From: a bacterium
GTDB taxonomy: Bacteria > Planctomycetota > Planctomycetia > Planctomycetales > Planctomycetaceae
Assembly (NCBI GenBank): GCA_016124895.1
Contig: WGMU01000157.1
Span: 1-42,171, forward strand
Reading direction: 5' to 3'
Length of the DNA: 42,171 nucleotides
The notes below the pieces were generated by a model. That model searched no databases, was not told where the DNA came from, and saw nothing but the letters and a program-made list of their open reading frames with translations. The translations under genes and the position numbers were made by a program. Of this stretch, positions 8,292-18,195 are shown piece after piece. Numbering within the stretch: the stretch's first letter is position 1; each line of letters opens with the position of its first letter.

Positions 8292-8873
8292 ATGTCACAA
8301 GCCGCAAAGCCCGACGATGATGGTTCCCTGGATGAATTGGTCAGGCGTTTCAAATCCACTGGAGATCGTGAAGCATTTGAGACTCTATGGAAGCACGTCG
8401 AGCCTGCCATACGCGGCGTATTCCGAGCCAAGACATTCACCCGAGCACTCAACGAAGAGGAAACAGCCGGCCTGGCGAACGAAGTCGCCATAGTCGTTCT
8501 GAGAAAAAGGGGAACGATTCCGGGAACCACAATGGCCGTGTTTCGCAACTGGGTGTTTGCGATTCAGAATAAGATCCAATTGAAGGCCAACCGCCACCGG
8601 ACGCTTTTCATGAATCTTCCGGAAAGCTTTCGAGGTGCTGATGCGACCGTCTCTCGTCTTGTTCGGGATCAAGAGTGGGGAGAGGTAAAGTTGAATCAAC
8701 TGGGCGGTGAGGATTCCAAGGTACTTCGGCAGTATTACTTCGACTCGCTCACGGTCAAGGGAATTGCTGATAGTGAAGGAGTGAGTCTCGCTGCGGTCAA
8801 GCAGCGGCTCAGTCGGGCTCGCAAACGACTACGCGATCTCGTTGAAGGTGAAGAGAAAGAAGGCAAACCGTGA
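8292..8873 (+). CDS. ECF-type RNA polymerase sigma factor
   Basis: A 193-residue sigma-70 family protein. Region 2-like sequence spans about residues 15-85 (LVRRFKSTGDREAFETLWKHVEP, then ANEVAIVVL and VFRNWVFAIQNKI). Region 4 is clear at about 140-185, with LRQYYFDSLTVKGIADSEGVSLAAVKQRLSRARKRLRD forming the helix-turn-helix that reads the -35 box. The start is ATG 8292, with TAGGAG five bases upstream; a GTG at 8289 is in frame but too close to that site. The stop overlaps the kinase start (GTGA), so translation is probably coupled. ECF factors next to WD40-type kinases are common in planctomycetes, which suggests the kinase controls or reports to this sigma factor. Confidence 0.85.
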   Translation: MSQAAKPDDDGSLDELVRRFKSTGDREAFETLWKHVEPAIRGVFRAKTFTRALNEEETAGLANEVAIVVLRKRGTIPGTTMAVFRNWVFAIQNKIQLKANRHRTLFMNLPESFRGADATVSRLVRDQEWGEVKLNQLGGEDSKVLRQYYFDSLTVKGIADSEGVSLAAVKQRLSRARKRLRDLVEGEEKEGKP

Positions 8874-11800
8874 ATGAATCAGTGGTCGATGAAATAGTAC
8901 GGGCCTATCGCCGTGCCCGGAACTCTCTTGATGCCTCGACGCCCGAAGCGATTACGAACCTGAGAAACTCGTTTGCCGCTCAGCATTCAGAGTATGCGGA
9001 GCATCTTCATGATTACTTCGCGTGCGAGGACCGTGCGGAGGACCTTCTGTGGCCCTATGCGGACTTGGATCGCTGGCCAGAGAATGAACGGGAAGAGATT
9101 CTTACAAGGCTGTACGCAGAGCATCCGGAACTGGAAGCGTTCATCGACGAGTGGTGGGACGGCATCGAAAACGCGGATGGACTGCTTGGCAGCCGCGAGG
9201 CGCCGCAACATCCGTGGATCGGTCAAACAGTCGGCGGCTTCCACTTGGAGCAAGTGATCGGACAAGGAGGGATGGGACTTGTCTTTCGCGGCGTCAAGGA
9301 TACCGGTGCAGACGCCGAATTGGCTGTGGCCGTCAAAAGTGTGCGAGTAGATGTCCTGATCACGTCGAGCGAGGCGATCAAGGCGTTTCAACGCGAAATC
9401 AGTAGTTTGCTGACTCTTGAGCATCCCCACATCGTCCCAATCCGAGATGCTGACGTCTTTCAAGGCGTGCCATATCTTGTGATGCCACTGGTTACCGGTG
9501 GAACCCTGAAGGGTCGAATGGGGGAATTTCACGGTAATTACGATGAGATTGCCGATCTCATCAGGCAGATGGCACTCACCGTCCAGTTTGCTCACGACCA
9601 TGCAGTGCTCCACCGTGATCTCAAACCAAGTAACATTCTATTTGACGAACACGGTCGGTGCCTGATCGCTGATTTCGGACTGGCGAAGGTCATTGGAGGA
9701 TTCGGGAATGAGGTATTGGAAAACGGTGTTGTCACCAAGCAAGAATCGCTCTTTTCCCAAGGGCGTATTGGCACACGGGGGTATAGTGCTCCGGAAATCT
9801 GCCCCCCTGCAGAAAGTGCTGTTTCCAAAGTCCCGGCGACTGTCACGGCCGATGTATACAGCCTCGGGGCTCTACTGTACGCATTGATCACCGGAGAGAC
9901 GCCCCCAGAAGTCGTTGAAGTCGGTGGCGTCTCGCAGGACGGAGTGCCTCGGTACCGCGATGTACCGAGCTGTCGCTGCAAAGACCCCAAGGTTCCCGCT
10001 CGGCTTGAGGCGATTGTGAGTCAGTGTATGAAACCTGAGCCAGGGGAACGCTACTTACGGGCCATCGATGTTGCAGTTGACCTGGAGAATTTCGTCAAAC
10101 TCCGTCCCGTCAATGCGGCCAATGAAGGAGTGCTCGCCCGACTGTGTTTGTGTTTCAAACGCAATGTCGCCAGCAGCGTTCTTGCACTGCTTTTTTTCGC
10201 GGCGCTGGTTGCTTTCGGCTCTTATTACCTCCTAAGCGAGTACGCTGCGGCAAGAGCACTTCAGGAGGGGATGGTAGAACGCCTCGCCACATCCGGGATT
10301 CTGCTGAGCCAGAGGCCAACGCCGTGGCTGGATGCGCTGCAGGTAGCAGCCGCGGCAGTTGAGGGAGAACGGCTTGCGCCGGAAATATCCGACAGTGATT
10401 GCAACCTGGCGTTTAACATGCTGCGGGACGCGCCCCAGCCGGTGGGATACTGCGACGTCCGCCAGAACGTGGATGACGGTTGGACATTAGAGAAGATTGG
10501 GTTGGATCCCACGGGATCGTATCTATCGGTCTGCCTCCGAAAAGATCAAGTTGAAAAGTGGCGAGTATTTGACTGGCGGACCAGGAGGGAACTGTTTTCC
10601 AACGAAGAGAATGTGACCTCGCTATGTGCGTGGGGGCCGAATCCGGGACAGTGTGTCATCGGGACATTGGCGAATCCGTCGTTTCGGATAGTTGATGCGA
10701 CCGACAGCAGTGGCGGTCTCCGCATCGAGTGCAACTCTCCGATTAGAAGGGCCGCCTTCGACAGTTCCGGCAAATATGTGATGACAATCGGCGAGCGAGT
10801 CGCGATCTGGCGAACGGACTCCGGGGCCGGTATTGATGTTGGTGACGAACGAGTGAACTCAGCGTTCGACTGTCTGGCCGATCCTCATCATCCCGGCCGA
10901 TTCTTCGTCCGGACGTGGAGTGGGGGAGCATGCGTCGTCGTCGATGTGGATTCCAGGAATGACTTGGCAACGTCCATCCAGGCTTATTTTCAGTACGCCG
11001 ACGGCCAGCACAATTTCTTCTTCGCAGCGGACGACACCATTTGTTCTCTCAACGACCGGCGTCTCGATGTTTTCGATTTAAGGTCCGGCGAGCTTCTGAA
11101 TCCACGAGATGATGATCTACCACCGTTCTGGCTCGAAGGAACGCCTTTCACCCCAGTGGTCAGCCTCGGAGGACGCCATGTCGTGTTGTCACGCTATACG
11201 CAGCTCGTGTGCGTCGATGTCAGCCGCGAGGCCGTGCGGATCACGGGTCAGACCCAACTGGAACACGACATCCATGCAGTCGCTTTCACGGATGACGGCG
11301 ACACATTTGTGACATGTGGCGACGATCATGCGATGCGGACATTCTCATTCCTGACCACCAGAAGCAGCATCCAGCCAATCCCGACCCATCCAGCGGCCCA
11401 TTCAGTGTCGTCAAATCCACACTCCGGGATATTCGCGATCGGGCAGATCGATGGTCTCATCAAAATCTGGAAAACACCCGCAAACGAATGGCGGCAGAAG
11501 ACCGCCCTCCGGGGCGAAATCGGACGAGTCGAGTTCTCAAACGATGGGTCGCACATCTTGACGTGTGGGCTGGCGCATCGCGGAGTACAGCCTGCCCCGG
11601 CAACGGTGATTGCATCTGAGAGCGGTCAGCCAACAGGCCAGCCGTTCGCGGCACCGGGGATTGTTCTGGACGCAACATTTGGGACATCGCCCGACGAGAT
11701 ATTGGTTTGTACGTCGACCTTTACCGAGGGTACCGAACGCGGAAAGCGAGAACACGACTCCGACGCCTGTAGCGGACAACTTAGCTGCTGGAATTTCCAA

Positions 11801-12739
11801 TCGGGAGTTAAGAGCTTCGACGACATCCTGATGCCACACGAACCAAGGAGCGTGGCAGTGCGCCCGGGACAAACGCAATTTGCCATCCTGGATGGAACGG
11901 GGGAAGTCGCTCTATTTGATGGACGAAGCGGCGTCCGTGTGGCAACGCTGGACGCTGGACGCAATTGGTACACCATGCATCACTTTTGCAGCAGCGGAAG
12001 GTTGCAGTTCAGCCCGGACGGCGCCTGTGTGGCAGTTTTCGGTCGGCAGGAACCGGCGAGGATCATTGAAGTTTCCACCGGGCGGTTGCTGGGCGAACTG
12101 CCGCATCAGAATGAAGTCGTCCATGGATTGGCGTTTTCATCCGATGGGAAACGAATCGCGACGGCAGGCCTTGATAAAGTCGTGCGGGTGTGGCGAGTCG
12201 ACAACGTGACTGAACCGGAATTCGTTTTGCCACACAGCGAGTGGGTGTACAGCGCGGATTTCCACTCGGACTGTCGGTATTTGGTCACAGGTTGTCGCGA
12301 TGGGGATGCCAGAATCTATGATCTGGATACGGGAACGTTAATCACGGAACTTCATAATGGAGACATCAATGAAGTGTTCGATGCGAAGTTTCTCAACCAG
12401 GATCGTTGGATAGCGGTCGCAACCAGATGGGGCGTCTGCCGGATCTGGGACTGGGAGACCAAACGGCCGATTACGAGAGAATTCAGCGCTGATTCCGGCA
12501 ACATGGATCTGTATTGTGCCATCGCGCCTGATGGTCGGCATGCTGCTTGGTCCGGATTCTCGAATATCGTGACCGTACTGCATATGGACGATTTGTCGAC
12601 GCCCTCCGAATTCACCGCGCGGCGAGGTCTCCTCACGGCGGAATTGATTTCCGGCCAGCAGTTGACGGCGGCTGGGAGTGCAAAGTTGACTTCCGGTGAA
12701 TGGATATCACGGCTCGAAGAATTACTCGATCAACGTTGA
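8870..12739 (+). CDS. Membrane Ser/Thr protein kinase with WD40-like repeats
   Basis: A 1289-residue Hanks-type kinase. An N-terminal acidic region (1-115) precedes the kinase domain (about 123-410): glycine loop GQGGMG (131-136), Lys156 in VAVKSV, catalytic HRDLKPSN (248-255), DFG (268-270) and APE (307-309) are all present, so it should be active. One membrane helix follows (about 433-455, SSVLALLFFAALVAFGSYYLL). The remaining about 830 residues hold repeated WD40/YVTN-like units (for example HGLAFSSDGKRIATAGLDKVVRVWRV), likely a beta-propeller sensor on the far side of the membrane. It starts at GTG 8870, overlapping the sigma gene by four bases. The ligand and substrate are unknown. Confidence 0.9.
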   Translation: MNESVVDEIVRAYRRARNSLDASTPEAITNLRNSFAAQHSEYAEHLHDYFACEDRAEDLLWPYADLDRWPENEREEILTRLYAEHPELEAFIDEWWDGIENADGLLGSREAPQHPWIGQTVGGFHLEQVIGQGGMGLVFRGVKDTGADAELAVAVKSVRVDVLITSSEAIKAFQREISSLLTLEHPHIVPIRDADVFQGVPYLVMPLVTGGTLKGRMGEFHGNYDEIADLIRQMALTVQFAHDHAVLHRDLKPSNILFDEHGRCLIADFGLAKVIGGFGNEVLENGVVTKQESLFSQGRIGTRGYSAPEICPPAESAVSKVPATVTADVYSLGALLYALITGETPPEVVEVGGVSQDGVPRYRDVPSCRCKDPKVPARLEAIVSQCMKPEPGERYLRAIDVAVDLENFVKLRPVNAANEGVLARLCLCFKRNVASSVLALLFFAALVAFGSYYLLSEYAAARALQEGMVERLATSGILLSQRPTPWLDALQVAAAAVEGERLAPEISDSDCNLAFNMLRDAPQPVGYCDVRQNVDDGWTLEKIGLDPTGSYLSVCLRKDQVEKWRVFDWRTRRELFSNEENVTSLCAWGPNPGQCVIGTLANPSFRIVDATDSSGGLRIECNSPIRRAAFDSSGKYVMTIGERVAIWRTDSGAGIDVGDERVNSAFDCLADPHHPGRFFVRTWSGGACVVVDVDSRNDLATSIQAYFQYADGQHNFFFAADDTICSLNDRRLDVFDLRSGELLNPRDDDLPPFWLEGTPFTPVVSLGGRHVVLSRYTQLVCVDVSREAVRITGQTQLEHDIHAVAFTDDGDTFVTCGDDHAMRTFSFLTTRSSIQPIPTHPAAHSVSSNPHSGIFAIGQIDGLIKIWKTPANEWRQKTALRGEIGRVEFSNDGSHILTCGLAHRGVQPAPATVIASESGQPTGQPFAAPGIVLDATFGTSPDEILVCTSTFTEGTERGKREHDSDACSGQLSCWNFQSGVKSFDDILMPHEPRSVAVRPGQTQFAILDGTGEVALFDGRSGVRVATLDAGRNWYTMHHFCSSGRLQFSPDGACVAVFGRQEPARIIEVSTGRLLGELPHQNEVVHGLAFSSDGKRIATAGLDKVVRVWRVDNVTEPEFVLPHSEWVYSADFHSDCRYLVTGCRDGDARIYDLDTGTLITELHNGDINEVFDAKFLNQDRWIAVATRWGVCRIWDWETKRPITREFSADSGNMDLYCAIAPDGRHAAWSGFSNIVTVLHMDDLSTPSEFTARRGLLTAELISGQQLTAAGSAKLTSGEWISRLEELLDQR

Positions 12740-12803
12740 ACACCAGCCTGCATCCGTGACTCGAAGTTGTCTGGCAACATCATTCCTTGCGCAATTTCCA
12801 GAG

Positions 12804-13472
12804 ATGTGGGATAATAACTGCGTCTGCATGACTTCGGTGCCACGCGCATCATCGGGTAGCCCCGCTTTCGGCCCACCGGGAGAATGGTTCACCATTGCGG
12901 AGTTCACACTGCCTAAGCCTGAAAATTCAAATGAAGACTGGGCAGTCGATATTATCAAAGCGGTCCTGCGGGAGAGATTGAATCGTTGCACCTATCATCG
13001 CAATTTCCAGTTCCGCTTCGAATATGGAACGGGTGCCCTGCAGATTCGAGAAGAGGATAGCCGCGATGATCTCACACGCTACTCGCTCTCCATCAGCAAA
13101 ATCCATCAAACGATCCGCGATAGCCTTGCGGAGATTGTCTCGACCGATGATCCGCCGCCGGCGTACGTGGATGTCCCACGAACCCGAGTGGCCGATCTCT
13201 CCAAGGAGGCGGGGACGCTGCCGCCCCAGGAACAACCAGCTTCCTGGCTCGATCGGTTCAAACGCCTCTTTCGCGCGGAAAAGCCAGAAGTCCCAAAGCC
13301 GATTGAGGATATGGGAAAGCAGAGGCTGTTTCAGTTTCTGGACCGGAATGACCAGATTCATCAACTGCGTGGATTAGCCGACTGGCTGGCAGGGAAGCAG
13401 TCTGCGGGGATACTGCAGGAAGTCCGCCAACGCCTCAGGAAGGTGGTCTACGGCGATTCAATTCAGGATTGA
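12804..13472 (+). CDS. Hypothetical protein after the kinase
   Basis: About 222 residues from ATG 12804; ATG 12828 is an alternative, and the frame is open further into the kinase end (12696). Neither start has a strong ribosome-binding site. The body is soluble and mixed: EWFTIAEFTLPKPENSNEDWAVDIIKAVLRERL suggests a beta-alpha unit near the N-terminus. A Pro-rich linker with SWLDRFKRLFRAEKPEVPKP follows in the middle, and the C-terminus is helical (RGLADWLAGKQSAGILQEVRQRLRKVV). No family is recognised. It follows the kinase by 64 bases in the same direction and may belong to the same transcript. Confidence 0.55.
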   Translation: MWDNNCVCMTSVPRASSGSPAFGPPGEWFTIAEFTLPKPENSNEDWAVDIIKAVLRERLNRCTYHRNFQFRFEYGTGALQIREEDSRDDLTRYSLSISKIHQTIRDSLAEIVSTDDPPPAYVDVPRTRVADLSKEAGTLPPQEQPASWLDRFKRLFRAEKPEVPKPIEDMGKQRLFQFLDRNDQIHQLRGLADWLAGKQSAGILQEVRQRLRKVVYGDSIQD

Positions 13473-13738
13473 GGGTGGCAACGCAGCGGAGAACGGCGAT
13501 CCACCCGCCTCCGGATGCCTGAAATCGTCAAACCCGAATTTCCAGCGACGATACTGGCTTCGGATTCCGTGATTTCCAGCGTTTCGGAGCCTTGATGACT
13601 GCATTTTGGAGATTCGGTCAAATCCCAGTCACCTTCGACGCCCGTGCCGGCACTCTAGGAATGGAGGCGGCACGGTTCGGCTCATACTGGTCGTGGGCTG
13701 CGTGTCGCATCTTCAAACTCACCCTGAGGATAGCGATC

Positions 13739-16700
13739 ATGGCCACATTCAACTCCAGGTCTTCGAAACCAGCGACTTCTTTGGCTCCAGCTTGCGGCGT
13801 TGGCAGTGCCATAACGTTTTGTCAGGTGACAAGCAGATCAGTTTGGCAACGTTTGATGAATCTGTGTGGACTGGATGAGGGGATCCGGCCACGAAGACGA
13901 AGAAGCTTGATTTCCGGGGCCGAGGCTTTGGAAGTTCGGCAACTGCTTGCGGGCGTGGCGGCCGAGGTGTGGGTCGCCGACGACGGAACGCAGATGGAGA
14001 CCGTGACGGAGGAGGTGGTGGTCCAGTTTTCGGGGCTGGAGAAAGGCGTCCACCCGGTGAGCTGGACGGTGCAGGTGGAGGGCTTGGGGAGCGTGACCTT
14101 TGTGGGCGACCGGAATCTGGTGGTGACCGATCAAGGGATCGGATCTGGCGTTGATGGCACGGGCGTGGCGTTCGCGATGGTGCTCAATGATCAAGAAGTG
14201 TTAGTGAAATCGATGGATCTCACCTTCCAGGGGACGTCGGTCTCCGGAGTGGTGGGGACGGCTGCGGGGAATCCACGAAACTACTTCGGGAGCAGGATTC
14301 CGCTCTCAGAACATGTGGACGTGAATCGTACGCTGAACCAACTCGACTGGGGTCAGGACCGAGGGACGGCGTTCTTAAAGAGCGTGACGGTGGAGAAGAC
14401 CGTGACGAGGCCGGTGGTGCAGCCACCGAGTGATTCCTCGACGACTTCAGCGGCCAGCGGTGTGCATAACCTGCAAGTCTCGGACGTGGAGTGGGCTGCG
14501 GGGCGCGACGACGCGCGGGGCGTGCTGGGAGTCGGTGACTTCCTGCCGGGAAGCAACCTGTATGGCGTGGAGTTCAGTCCGGATGGATCACTCTTCATCG
14601 TCAGCGGCCAGTACGGTAAGGCGTCGATCGTGGACTCCTCGACGGGACAGGTACAGTCTAAACTTGCCGGGCACGGATCGGGGGTCATGGACGCGGCGTG
14701 GATGCCGGACGGTTCGTCCGTATTCACCGCATCGTACGATCACCACGTGCGGCAGTTCTCGAAAGATGGAACGCTGTTATGGGATTCAGGAGATCTGGGG
14801 CAGTTGGCGGTCGGCGTCGATGTGACGGCAAATGGGAAACAACTCCTCGTCCGGCTCCACGAAGTGCAACCAATCGTTGTGGACATTGCGAGCAAGGAAG
14901 TTCGAACTTTTGGAAGCGGATTGAGTCTCATCGGAAGTCTGGAAGCGCTCAGTGACGGCGGAGCGCTCCTGCTTCAGAACGATTGGGCCTACAAAGGACA
15001 GCAGAACAGAGTTCTGGTGCTCGATCCGGAGACGAACGCAGTGGTCTGGAATCAGGACTGGCCAGGACGACAGATCACGATTGCCATGGCGGACCCGAGC
15101 GGACGGTACGTATTCACTGCGTCAGACGACGGACTCGTGACGATGACGGACCGCCTGAGTAACAACACGATGACGGTTCGGCACGCAGGGTTGGCGGCGT
15201 TCACTTTGGGGATGGATGCATCGGGCACAGTGCTGCTCGTTGGGACGCAGCAGGGGATTGAGGCGTACGATGTGCAGGGAGCCATGACTGGAGGTGCTGT
15301 CGTTGTATTACCGACGATCGCCGTACCGGCTTCAAGGATGAGCGTCGCCGGAACCGTGCTGGTGGCGAATAATACGGCGGCGGGTGCCGGAACTCGGACG
15401 ACCATTGTGGACCTGGGGAAGAACGTGCCCATCACAGTGGAACGGCTACGGACAATGGAGGCGACGACAACGCACATCGCAGATACATCAATCCTGGATG
15501 AAATCCTGGCCGACGACTCTCTCAGCTTCCTTGATGAGACGGAGAACTTGGTTGAGTCGCAGACAGAGTCGTTGGCAGCAGTACCGGGAACAGAAGAATT
15601 CGTCGTGGCAAGGGGCTTCAGTGTGAGGATCGATGGAGGCAAGCTGTGGATCGGCTCGCCGATCAATGAGAGCGTGGTGGAGACACGGCTCGGGACCTTC
15701 GCGGTCAGTAACCAGGGTGGGGGTGAAGCGTTGGTATTAAACAGGACTGACCTGCAGGGGCTAGTGGACGAAAGCCGAACTGGCGTTGTGACCGTCTACA
15801 CGGATGCAGGAAAGATGACGCCGGTGTACCGGGTCAGCCTGTTGATGGATCACTGGGGAACGGTGTCGGTGAATTCGGCCGTACCGGTTCCGGTGCGGTC
15901 CGGGGATCTGCCGGCATCCGTGGAGCAGGAACGCGCATCCAGCCTGCAGGTGGCGAAGATGGAGAAGAATACGATGCTGCTTGCCGTAGAAGCCGGAGTA
16001 GATGCAGAGGTGGTCATCCGTGGAACGTGGCAGGATTCGCTATTCGATCGGATGAAGGTGACGGCAAGCGACCGGATTCAAATCATCGAACTGTCGATCA
16101 ATGCTGCGAACCCCTCGGGAGTGTATGAAGTCGTGATGACAGGCACGGACGACGGGATGGATCGGGCAATGACGCGGATTCGTTGGAATCAAGAGGCCGC
16201 CCAGTTGACGCTGGTCGATGGAGGGGCGTTCTGGGTACCCGGCGAGGAGCAGCAGTCGCTCCTGGAGGATGCTGTAGAGGCCATGCGGCTCAGTATGATA
16301 GATCTCGGAGCTACAGGTCTGTACGGAGAAATCCAGCAACAAATCATGCTTGCTGAGACCGCCAAATCCCTGCCGGGAATCGGTCTCGACATTGAAGCGA
16401 TCTTTCGGGCGAAGCACCCGGAGTGGACCGATCCGGACACCCTGCACGCGAAAGCTGTGGCAGACAGCCAAACGAGCAGTTTCTCGGCAACACAAATCTA
16501 CGAAGGGCTGCTCAGGACAGGCTTAGACCAGCTTGGAGTCGTGCGAAATGCGTACGCAGGGTACAGCAGCATGGTGGGTGGCCTCTTGAAGCAAGCCATG
16601 AGCCTGCTGAGCAAGATGCGAAGCGGCGGCAACGAATTGCAACTCAAAGAGCAATTCGCAGCGAGTGTCGCGGAGTTCTACCCGCAGATTGCGATGCTGG

Positions 16701-17728
16701 CTCTGTCTCCGCTCGGCATCAAGTGGCCGAACGCGGTGCAGATCCTGAGCGCGGCGCGGGATGCTTCTGGGGCGGTGACGCAGGCATTCCTGAGAGTGAA
16801 AGAGGACGAGAGGATTGCAGAGATTGCGCTCCGGAAGGCACAACAAAGCCCGACATACGCCGGCACGGGCGCACAATCCAACATTTTTGACGAAGCTTCG
16901 CAGAGTGCCTTGTACGACAGTTCCGTTGCAGACACTGACACACAAAGTGCCGAGCAAGTAATTCATGTTTTGGAGCAATCCCTACGAGCTAGGTTGGAGC
17001 GATCCGGTGCAACTCCAGAACAGATAGAGCAGAAATTGCAGAACCTTCGGGGCGTCATGATGACATTGTCGGCTGATCCCAATCTTCATCTTGGCGTGAA
17101 CGATGGTCAGATCAATTCATCGCGCGTCGCGGATGATACGATGATCAGATTCCCCAATCTCCAAGGCAACATCGACAGACTGCGCTACTTACGAGACATC
17201 GGGCTTTCGAGCTTCGACACTCAGATTGCAGACATCGATGACGTCATACGTTACCTCAAAGACGTTGACAATGTCATTCAGTCATATGCTGACGTGCCTG
17301 GGGAAATCATTGGACTGATTGAAAAAGGAGTTGCCGTGAATAACGCGATTCAGTCGTCCGGCATTACGTTTACTGCTCTTCTAGACGCGTACCGTGATGA
17401 GTCTGCAGACATCGGAGTCACGGCGCTCGATGCAATCGCGGATGCGAACCGTGCAATCGCAACACTCGATAGCAACGATGGCTTCATTCATCGTCTAGCC
17501 AATGAATTGCAGCAGGGGTTACTCGATTTGGCTTCTGCGACACTCTCAAATTCGACCGGCGTGGTAGCAGAGACGGCAGCATTCATCCTCAAGAAGTCAG
17601 TTCACACGGCAGTATCTGTTTACCTAGCAACAGCGTACCAGGAAAAGGCTCGCCTTTCTGAGGCAAGGACGGCATTCGATGCAGCCGCTTGGTCATTAAT
17701 CCGATCAACGGAAGGCTTGCAGCCGTGA
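13739..17728 (+). CDS. Large exported protein: LEPR-like motif, WD40-like propeller, helical C-terminus
   Basis: A 1329-residue protein. The start ATG 13739 is preceded by GAGGA with an 8-base spacer; the frame is open from 13592 but lacks such a site. The N-terminus has RPRRRR (about 50-55) followed by EALEVRQLLAG (62-72), a variant of the planctomycete LEPRxLL export/sorting motif. After a beta-rich region, residues about 230-580 hold propeller-like repeats (YGVEFSPDGSLFIVSGQYG, MDAAWMPDGSSVFTASYD). From about 850 to the end the sequence becomes mostly helical (VEQALRARLE-type segments and long alpha stretches), with no WD repeats. It is probably cell-surface or periplasmic. Its role is unknown; the shared propeller type with the kinase suggests one signalling or surface locus. 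Confidence 0.75.
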   Translation: MATFNSRSSKPATSLAPACGVGSAITFCQVTSRSVWQRLMNLCGLDEGIRPRRRRSLISGAEALEVRQLLAGVAAEVWVADDGTQMETVTEEVVVQFSGLEKGVHPVSWTVQVEGLGSVTFVGDRNLVVTDQGIGSGVDGTGVAFAMVLNDQEVLVKSMDLTFQGTSVSGVVGTAAGNPRNYFGSRIPLSEHVDVNRTLNQLDWGQDRGTAFLKSVTVEKTVTRPVVQPPSDSSTTSAASGVHNLQVSDVEWAAGRDDARGVLGVGDFLPGSNLYGVEFSPDGSLFIVSGQYGKASIVDSSTGQVQSKLAGHGSGVMDAAWMPDGSSVFTASYDHHVRQFSKDGTLLWDSGDLGQLAVGVDVTANGKQLLVRLHEVQPIVVDIASKEVRTFGSGLSLIGSLEALSDGGALLLQNDWAYKGQQNRVLVLDPETNAVVWNQDWPGRQITIAMADPSGRYVFTASDDGLVTMTDRLSNNTMTVRHAGLAAFTLGMDASGTVLLVGTQQGIEAYDVQGAMTGGAVVVLPTIAVPASRMSVAGTVLVANNTAAGAGTRTTIVDLGKNVPITVERLRTMEATTTHIADTSILDEILADDSLSFLDETENLVESQTESLAAVPGTEEFVVARGFSVRIDGGKLWIGSPINESVVETRLGTFAVSNQGGGEALVLNRTDLQGLVDESRTGVVTVYTDAGKMTPVYRVSLLMDHWGTVSVNSAVPVPVRSGDLPASVEQERASSLQVAKMEKNTMLLAVEAGVDAEVVIRGTWQDSLFDRMKVTASDRIQIIELSINAANPSGVYEVVMTGTDDGMDRAMTRIRWNQEAAQLTLVDGGAFWVPGEEQQSLLEDAVEAMRLSMIDLGATGLYGEIQQQIMLAETAKSLPGIGLDIEAIFRAKHPEWTDPDTLHAKAVADSQTSSFSATQIYEGLLRTGLDQLGVVRNAYAGYSSMVGGLLKQAMSLLSKMRSGGNELQLKEQFAASVAEFYPQIAMLALSPLGIKWPNAVQILSAARDASGAVTQAFLRVKEDERIAEIALRKAQQSPTYAGTGAQSNIFDEASQSALYDSSVADTDTQSAEQVIHVLEQSLRARLERSGATPEQIEQKLQNLRGVMMTLSADPNLHLGVNDGQINSSRVADDTMIRFPNLQGNIDRLRYLRDIGLSSFDTQIADIDDVIRYLKDVDNVIQSYADVPGEIIGLIEKGVAVNNAIQSSGITFTALLDAYRDESADIGVTALDAIADANRAIATLDSNDGFIHRLANELQQGLLDLASATLSNSTGVVAETAAFILKKSVHTAVSVYLATAYQEKARLSEARTAFDAAAWSLIRSTEGLQP

Positions 17729-17773
17729 TCAGGATGTTGCGCAAGGTCTTTATGGTTAGTTATACTCGATGAC

Positions 17774-18166
17774 ATGGAGATTCTCGACGTCCTCAGAAAA
17801 CCGATCAGTACTTGGCTACTCGACTTCGAATCAAGCAAGTCATGGAGTGTTTCAATTGTATTTGTGATATCGTGGTTTATCCTGACCGGCGTCGTATCAC
17901 TCGGGACTCTGGGGCTGATTCTAATCACCAGTTCGTGGTTGCATCTACAGTTTGAGGTTCAGCTTCCAACGAAGCTGCTCGGATCGGCAGTGGAGTTCGT
18001 CGGGAGCGTGACGCCAGTCGTTCTGGCGGCGTTCTTGGCAAAGAAGAAATGGCATCCAGCAAACAGACTTCTGATATTATTCCTTCTTATTGCCACAGGG
18101 TTGCCTAATTTAGTTCGATGGTTGCCCTTGGTGGGATTGGCACATCTCCGAGTGAGAAGTCGCTGA
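17774..18166 (+). CDS. Small membrane protein, unknown function
   Basis: A 130-residue protein with three or four hydrophobic segments: WSVSIVFVISWFILTGVVSL (about 24-43), LGLILITSSWLHL (about 46-58), an amphipathic stretch with GSVTPVVLAAFLA, and LLILFLLIATGLPNLV (about 99-114). The C-terminus is basic (LRVRSR). No family is recognised. It follows the surface protein by 45 bases in the same direction and may be its membrane partner. ATG 17774 lacks a clear ribosome-binding site, so the start is uncertain. Confidence 0.5.
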   Translation: MEILDVLRKPISTWLLDFESSKSWSVSIVFVISWFILTGVVSLGTLGLILITSSWLHLQFEVQLPTKLLGSAVEFVGSVTPVVLAAFLAKKKWHPANRLLILFLLIATGLPNLVRWLPLVGLAHLRVRSR

Positions 18167-18195
18167 GTCGTTACTGACTCGAATCCACAGGTTCT

